From Dendrophyllia cribrosa (Eukaryota > Cnidaria > Anthozoa > Scleractinia > Dendrophylliidae): DNA of 64,000 nucleotides. This document shows, piece after piece, positions 52,901 to 61,900 of this stretch. Positions within the stretch are counted from its first letter, which is position 1. Each line of letters opens with the position of its first letter. The notes beneath the pieces are model-generated. The model worked only from the letters and a program-made list of their open reading frames with translations. It did no database searches and was not told where the DNA came from. The position numbers and the translations under genes are program-made. The stretch covers positions 15,949,162 through 16,013,161 of the forward strand of contig JAJLRJ010000013.1 in assembly GCA_024195265.1 (NCBI GenBank), written 5' to 3'.

Positions 52901-55900
52901 GCTCAAGAAAGAAAATAAAAGAAAGACAGTCTCTCTACCCTTTCCGTGAGTTGTGCGTTGTTTATCCGCATGGCCAGGCAGCCGAGTTTGGCACTTGCTT
53001 ACGTGTTTCACCTCTCATTCGCTCATGGTCTATGTAAACTCCCAAACGTAATCACACTTAACCCTGTAATTCCTAATATTAAAATACAAATTCTCCTTTC
53101 TTGTGTTCATACCTTTCTTTTTGAAGTAGTGGGGAGAAAGTGTTAAAATATCAAGAGGATTCATCTTGGGTGATAAAGTTATTTTACAAGGAGAAATTTG
53201 GCGATGGTCGGTACATAAAGGGTCAAATGATGACATACGTAGAAGCAGTTAATATATAAACTCTATACGCTGTTAGGTACCTCTTGATGCGGCGGGACAT
53301 GGTGCTAAGGCTGTTTGACCTTGTTGTGTCAGCAACCATGTGATATTTAAGTAACTGTGTTTGTCACAATAGGATAGGGTTCCTTTGTTGTCTGGTACTT
53401 CTGCAAGAAACAAAGGCAATTATACACAGAAAGAAACCAGAGTCATCTCAAATATTCGTACAGTTTCCAACATTTTGTCGATCAAAATTAAGCAAAATTT
53501 AGCGGTGATTATCAGTGCTTCTTCCTTCCCTTCCTTTTCTTCGTATAAGAGTTTTTTTCCAGATGTTCTCGCAGATAACCTGGAGTCAAGTCATGGGTTC
53601 AAATACTGCCGGGGTTATAGATTTCCTTTGGTCCCCTGACGACCCAAGTTCCCGGCCAGTTGGGCAGGCGGCTTGCACACTGACATAATAAAAACGTATT
53701 TTCACATGGAACAACTGACATTAGCAATGTAAAACAAAGCGCTGAGTGGTAACTCCAAAATGGTTTGTTGTACCCGAGATGCAGATCGAGAAGGAGTTTT
53801 GTTTAACCAGCTCACTGTCAGCCACAAACCTTTGCACGTTGTCCCATCACCAGTCCACCCAGATAAACAGCGGCAAAAGTAGCTCCCTCTTGTATTAATA
53901 CACTCGGAGTGATTCTCAAGACAAAGGCGGGACACGTCAGTACACTCATCTTTGTCTGTGTAAAAAATTAAAGGAAAATAAGATCGTCAAACCATAACAA
54001 CAGGGAGCACTTGTATTCAGAGCTTTAGAGTATACCCACCGGCGTGTTTAGTTCACTGTTAGTTGCAACAAAAGAGCTCATAAAAGTGCTAATTTAATCT
54101 CCAGCGGCGTACAAAACTAATAAAATATATGAGCTAAATATCGTAGAGTTTCGAAGGTAGCGGCCCCCGAAAGTAACGTTAATTTTCGAACCATTTTTAC
54201 TCGCAATTCCAGAAATTAACGACAAACCGGTAAGTAACGGCCCATCCGAAAGTAACGACCCACCCGAAAGTAACGGTCCACCCGAAAGTAACGGCCCAGC
54301 CGAAAGTAACGACCCACCCGGAAGTAACGACCCATCCGAAAGTAACGGTCCACCCGAAAGTAACGACCCACCCGAAAGTAGCGACCCACCCGAAAGTAAC
54401 GACCAACCCGAAAGTAACGGTCCACCCGAAAGTAGCGACCCACCCGAAAGTAACGATCCACCCGAAAGTAACGACCCACCCGAAAGTAACGGCCCACCCG
54501 AAAGTAACGGCCCAGCCGAAAGTAACGACCCACCCGGAAGTAACGACCCACCCGAAAGTAACGACCCACCCGAAAGTAACGGTTCACCCGAAAGTAACGG
54601 TCCACCCGAAAGTAACGATCCACCCGAAAGTAACGACCCACCCGAAAGTAACGGCCCACCCGAAAGTAACGGCCCACCCGAAAGTAACGACCCACCCGGA
54701 AGTAACGACCCACCCGAAAGTAACGACCCACCCGAAAGTAACGGTTCACCCGAAAGTAACGGTCCACCCGAAAGTAACGACCCACTCGAAAGTAACGGTC
54801 CAATCAAAAATACCATAATGACGTCTCCAAAACAAAGCTCTCTATACCGGGACTCGAACAGAAAACATTTATTCAGAAGTTTCGACTTCAGTGATTTGAA
54901 CGGGAATTTTCAATTTGAACTTTCCAATTTGACAAGAATTGTTTTCGCACAAAGCTAAATGCCCAGCATTAATGAAGTGTTCTTTCAGTTGCTCTATCCC
55001 TCTCTTCTTTTACCGGGTTTTACGGCCGCCATCTTGGATCCGCCATCTTGGATTTCTGCAATTTTTTAAAACCTCTTAAAAACCGTCCAAATTGACGCAA
55101 AATTAATCAAAACCAATAAATAAACGCTAAATGACGTAAAAATACAAAAGTTATACCAATAAATATTGTTTTCTTCATTCAAAGGTATAAATATGCAAAT
55201 TTCAAAAAACATGGCTGTCAAAATCTTGTTGCCGTGGAAACGTCAAGTCACGTGATCAAAAAATTGTCATATGAAATTGTTGCCAGATAAATTTTAGGAA
55301 AAGTCACAAAGTTTGATGGCGTTTGAATACATATTAAAGAAGTTATGAATGTTGAAAGTTAGCGCGGGCACTTTGTGCCCCCCCTCCCTAGTCTGAACAG
55401 GGTTATAGAGTGTTTTCACATGACGTCATAAAAATAAAATAATCTAAAGTATACATCCTACAAAGCTGTTTCTAACATGGTATGTGGATACCAGTGTTAT
55501 AATCTTTCACAAAAAGTTTCAGGTTTTAACGATGCGTCGTTTTCGATTTATAAAGGTTGTAAATGTGTCACGCAATTCGTCACGCTATTTCAGATAAGCC
55601 GTGAAAATAAACAAAATTCAACTAGTTGAAAGTTATTAATGAATTATAAATGCTTATAAGCCGATTTCATGCCTCTTATAGTGAATACAATATTTTGTGA
55701 TGAGATTTTTGGTGTTATTAAGACTTTAAAAGTCTTTAAATTTTTGGCCGTCATGTTGCTGTCCCTAAGTGGGACACCAAGATGGCCGCTCCATACATTT
55801 CTTACTAAAAATGTCTATACTCATTCGCCTATAACTCTTGAATGAAATGCTCTTGCGCTTCAAAATTTGGCCCAGATGTGTAGTTTTAAACTCTCTACAA

Positions 55901-58900
55901 TTCCATAAACATTTTAGAATTGAAAACTGCTTCTGAATTTTGATATGACGTCAGTGAAAACACTCTATAATTATAATTTGGATTACACTCCACGAAAGTG
56001 CTAAACCGCTCAATGAATTATACAAACACCTCTCGCCTTGTTGTACAACAAACAGATGAATTAAATGTTTCACACATATACAGCCTGGCTTTTCATGTAG
56101 TTAGCACACAGTTAATGTGCGCACTGTTCACAAGTGAGCTAGGTGGGGGAAGCATGACAATAGGTTGTTTTGTTAATTTTTTTTCCTACTCCTGTTCAGT
56201 TTTATCCCCAAATTCCAAAGCCAACATATTCATATCTCACCTAAAGTAGTGAAATGGGCCTCAGCTGATAAGAGTGGCAAGGTTGTATTATTTTCTTGAA
56301 CCTCCACTGTGATTTGATATCTTGTCAGTTGATCGAGGCCGAAGAGGAGTACTGAAGTGTTTGACGTCACTGTTTTGATCAGCACCTCTCCTGCTCTGCA
56401 GCTAATTTGGTAGGTCATGTGACGTCTTCCCATTCCAATGCTAATTTTGACAAAATTCCAGCCAAAAGCATCGATTGAAACTCTTAGTGGAAGAGTCTCG
56501 TTTTCTGCATTAGCTACTGGAGAAAACAGGAAAGAAAAAGAGAAATTAGTAGTAATTCTAAAATGTCTTCCTCTGTTTGCTCTATTTGAGTTTAAAAGAG
56601 CCGGTGGTATATCTAAACAAATGTTCCAGCATTTTAGTAAAAACTAGCTCATGCCTTTATGATTCAGCCGATTTTTTCCGAGTTTAGACAAAATTCAAAT
56701 TCTTCTTATACATTATCAATTAAAATAAAATATGCAGCCGTCAATTGGATTGTTCCTGCTAGAAACTGGAACGACATTGGCATCACGACTATTCAAATAG
56801 AAAAGTTCATAAATTTACCTGGTTTGTTTAGTTTGAAGAGAGTTGCTTGTTTCGTTGGGTAGGTTAGGATATTTGCTGCCAGGTGTTTGAAGTTAGTGGT
56901 TGCTGTAATATTCTTTAGAATAACACTGACGTACATCCTGTAAGGAACAGGCACTTTGCCTGTAATCACTGCCGATGTTTGTTCTCCTTCATAAAGTAAC
57001 CTGACATTAATTTTACCCTTGTGTCTCCACTGCATAAACAAGCGATAAATCGGTTGGGCATCATGCGGCGGAGTTACAGCTTTCCAATCCGCACGGAGCT
57101 CTCTGTTTTTTCCCAAAAAAACTCGCAGAGAAACAGATAGCCTCGCTGAAAAATGGATTTGAAAAGATGACAAACATGTATTACTTTCAACCATACAAGA
57201 TATTTTATATCGGACATAAAGGATGAAGTCATGTAACCTTTAAGTCTTGGGTCTTTTAGGCAAAGGAGATACACAGACTCTTAAAGAAAAAGCATTAAAA
57301 CGCGAGCGTGAACTTCTCGAGTTTTTATTAAAATTCCCAAGTGCTTAATCGATAGCTCATCAACAAGAGGAGCAAGTTAAAACATGTAACTCAATAAGGT
57401 TGAGGCCATATGGCAGCACTAACATCCTCCGGATACTGCTGCGGATACAGCAGTCAATTGGTAAATGACAACGGAACCATTGTGTGGCCTAGGATCATGT
57501 CAGATTAAAGTACCACTCACCATCACTCAGTGTCTTGGCCAATACTTCGCAAAAGAGAAGATTTCCTGAGCTATCATTTGTCCCAATCCTAAACGCATAG
57601 TATGTTATAACATCAAGGTTTTCCACCAAATAATACAGCTCCTTCCCAGCATAACGAACAGTGAAATCACCCATAGAATACAACGGTCTGTAATAAATCT
57701 GGAAAAAATAAACGTTGTGCCAGATAAAGCAACACAGTTGTCAATTCGCCAGCTACAACAGACACTGCGGTCCGTGGAGTTGACGGCACTTAATTAATTA
57801 ATATTTAATTATCGGATTTTCCCCAGTTGTCGCCTATTTTTAGTATCTCTTTGAAAACTTTTCTCTTTAGGGAAGGTGTCAAGGAGAAGGAAGCCTGACA
57901 CGAGGTGTTTAAAGGGACACTGTCGTGGCTGATATATCGTGTTTTCATGATTATGGCCAGGAGCTTGCTTTAAGCTTTCTTTTTGATCTTGAAACAGCAA
58001 GTAAAAATCGCCGAAAGCGATGAAAGCAAAGAAATATTAACTAAATAAACAAAATAATGGCTAAAAGAGTCCAAATTCCACAAGAATAGTATATAGTATA
58101 GTATATAGTATAGTATATAGTATAGTATATAGTATAGTATATAGTATGGTATATAGTATGGTATATAGTATAGTATATAGTATAGTATATAGTATAGTAT
58201 ATAGTACAGTATATAGTATAGTATATAGTATAGTATAGTATATAGTATAGTATATAGTATACTATATAGTATATAGGATATATAGTATATAGTATATATA
58301 CTATACTATACTATACTATACTATACTATAGTATATAGTATAGTATATAGTATAGTATATAGTATAGTATATAGTATAATATATAGTATAGTATATAGTA
58401 TAGTATATAGTATAGCAATTGGGATTTCTTTATCGCCTGTCACGAATTCAAACTTGATGAACTGTTATCCACTTCCATCCTTCCAATCCTGCACTTTACC
58501 TCCAAACTACTGCTTCTGTTTTGCTCTATAAAATCCTTTTATCTAATGAAGTTGTATATATAGTGGCATTTGGCGATATAACATGGAAATAAAAAAAGAA
58601 AACTGTCGATATTTCGCTGGGATGCTGTCCCATTAAAGTAAGTAAAAATGAAATCTGCAAAAGACCGCAGACGATAATAATATTTCCATATATTTTGGGA
58701 CCGTAGGTCTTTACAGATCCGTTATGCTGTGTTTTCTTTAAGCATGGTTTTGTCCATGCGTTTAAATGTTTAGATCGGCTCTGTCCATCTACATTTTTCT
58801 TTGCGAGACATCTTTGCGACACTGTGGGCTCCTTGTTCCCCGGAACACGTGATGTGGCAACGCGTGATTCGGGTGACAAGTGAGTACATAGTACGGAACC

Positions 58901-61900
58901 TGATTTGGTGAACGGGTCATTGTGTAATCTATTTGCGCTGGCTTTCTTGCTGGCGACATTAAGTTCGCTACACCGTGCTGAAGAGTTGCAATAACAACGA
59001 AACAGCTGTCCACGGTTGCGATCCTACTTTATCGGTTTCTGTCGTGATGGTGTCTCGCAAAGTCTACTGATTTTTTTACTTAGATCAACCCTGCAGTTTA
59101 TTGTAAAGTAAGTAAGCAGGCCACGAATCTGCTGAAGACAGAGTCGTAAAACCAATTCTACAAATGTCAATTGCCGCACTCCCTTACCGAGAAATTTCTT
59201 GGGTTTTCATTTTCATCGCTATTCATTGACTTCCACGTCAGCAAAACGGCTGTTGATGAAAAGGCAGTTGCAGCACAGTTGAAAGGTTTTCCAGAACCTG
59301 AAATAAAACAACTGCGTATTAGAATCGTGTTACTTAGGCACTGTCAGGCAGTGAGGCGTTGAACGTCGTTACATTGTAAAGAGATTAAGCTGAATACAAA
59401 CAAAATTAAAACAAATTCACCTGCAGAAAATGTCGCCAGTTCAACCTCGCGAACGATTGGTTGATAAATCTTCAACGAAAAAACACTTTTAGCTTTAAGG
59501 ATGCTGTTACACGAGGCAATTTTTTCCTGCAACTTGCAACGCAACGCTGACGAGAGCCGTTGCGAGACAAGTTGCGGATGAAATTGCGCGTGTAACACCT
59601 TCTCTGCGCAACTTGTTTCGCAACGAAAAATTGCGTTGCGAGTTGCAGAAAAAGTTGACCACTTATCTATTTTTTGCAACGTTGCGAGACAAGTTGCAAA
59701 CGTGTAACATGTAATCAGCAACTTGTCTCGCAACATGTCGCAACGGCTCTCAGCAGCGTTGCGTTGCAAGTTGCAGGAAAAAATTGCCTTGTGTAACAAC
59801 ACCTTTAAGGTCCCATTGAAATACGGTTAATCGGAGTCGCTCAAAAATGTTAAACTGGCAAGAAATTGCTTTTCTTATTTTGACTGTCAGTAGTGACCTA
59901 GAAATCACTCCTATTTACATAATTTGTTGAGGATTAATTGTTCGGCATATATCCACTACATTTATTGGTAAGCCAAGGCGCGAAAAGTGTCAGCTCAAGG
60001 TAGTAAATTACGAATCGCAGGACTTATAATATTCTTTTTTTTTGGCTGGATGGGAAAAACTACTAAGTTTTACATTTTTCCTCACCTTTTAACTCATTCC
60101 CCACTATTAAGGCAAACTGTTCACAACGGCTTTTTTTCCTTGTGCTTCCTTTTTACCCCGTGAATATGCGAAGCGTAAATAGGGAGCTTAAGCAACCATG
60201 ACGCCGACGGCAGCGAGAACGGCACAAAACAATGGGCTTAATGAGCGAAAACAATGCCTCTGCACGTGCATTTTACATTTTGGTACATTTCTTCGCGTTC
60301 CCTGCAAAACAACGACGTCAAATGATCAAATTAGACCTATAGGTTTTGTGAAGAACGTGAAAACACGACGGTTAATTTTCCTTTCTCCATTTGAAAGCCA
60401 TCCCTTCAAATTCAGCTCCTGGACAATCCAGCCAAATTAGACAAACTAAACAAATTGGAGCAACTGCAAAGTAGTTTAAAATAGCGCGCATTCTTTTTTT
60501 CAAGTGGCGTTTTCTTTGGCGTTGCCGTCGTCGTTGCTTAAGCTCAGACGGGTTGTCGGTAACAGTACGTGGCAAATTTACTCACTCCATCAGCTGTAAA
60601 CGTTTCTTGGTAATTCCGCTGACCAGTACATGCACAAGGCTTTCGTAGCAAATGCAAAGGAATATAAATAAAATGGGACATTTTGAAAGTGCTTCTCCGA
60701 TGTCTTGCATTTGGAGTTCTTTGATGGAACATGGACGGATTTTTTTCAACAGAGACACGCATTTTAACGCTTATCCTCGTAACAATAAAATGAAGTCGGC
60801 TCGAATCCTGGGGAGGACGATTTTTTCTTTTTCTTTTTTTTCAGAACTGGACATTGCAAAAGTGGGGCGACCCCGTGACTGTCCAAACGATGTCTGTGAT
60901 TGGCGAACGATACAATTGATATATCACTTGAACAATGCTCCCATCTCTAATTTATTATTAATCTTAAATGTTTGCCACAAACTTAACTTGTAATATCGTC
61001 CCATCTTTAGCAGCAATTATGGCTCCAGTAAAGTAAGGATTCTTTTCCCATCGCAGACTCGAGACTTGACTCGATGAAATATTCAACTTCCATTCTCGAT
61101 CGGGTAACACAAAATCCTTTGATACTCCTTTTAATACGGAACTTATTTTCTATTCACAAAATCATGAATACCGAAATACTGCCCTCGGGTCGTACTTAAA
61201 AGTCTCTGCACATTTGGTGTAGAATCTTTCATTTAGAGCGTTTCATATTCACGAGTTGGCTCACTGAGGAGCCTTTGATTAGTTGAATAATGACTGGAGA
61301 TATCCATAAACATTTCTTTGTAGTTTGTATTGTTCATTATTTCATCAAGGAACGTGACTATTTCAAAGGAAACGCTTTATTCCGCCATTTATCCAGAAAT
61401 GACGTCATCAACCACTCCTAAAGTTCTTCTTCTTTTTTCTCTTTTTCTTTTTTCGATTTTTGTCTTTATTCCTAAAGCCAGAATAAGCTTAAGTGAGTAA
61501 CTTTAGTTTCAGTAAATCTGTGGGAGCTAAAGAGGTCACTTTGGGTACTTACTGGACTTACTGCGTCAGTGAGTTGCGTGTCAGTTGTGTGGGATGATAA
61601 GTGCACTTACAAGTTATTTATGAAATGCTAAATAATTAACAAAGAAGCTTATACCTTCCATAGGAAACGGAAAACACCGCGATCCTTATCGACATTTAAA
61701 CAAAAATAACTTGGTACAGGTCTGGCTTTTTTCTTTACGACCTATTCATAGAAATTCGCCTTTTTATCTATCAGTTCAAATAGTCAAATCACACTGAACT
61801 GGTAAGGTAAATTAAAAACTCGCTCGTTCTGCAGACCGTGCAAGGTATCGTGGACCGTGCAAGCGTGTTTGTTTGCAGTTCTCGTGACTTTGGACATTGA

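Noticed and set aside
54094..54816. A 240-codon minus-strand frame of Ser-Leu-Leu-Ser-Gly-Gly repeats
   Set aside because: Product of an 18 bp minisatellite; it is open in other frames too and has no splice borders.
60586..60639. Possible receptor exon (minus strand) with a GTGAGTAA donor reading [17 protein letters not shown]
   Set aside because: Its phase fits neither the signal exon nor the exon at 59421, and the acceptor has a weak pyrimidine tract.
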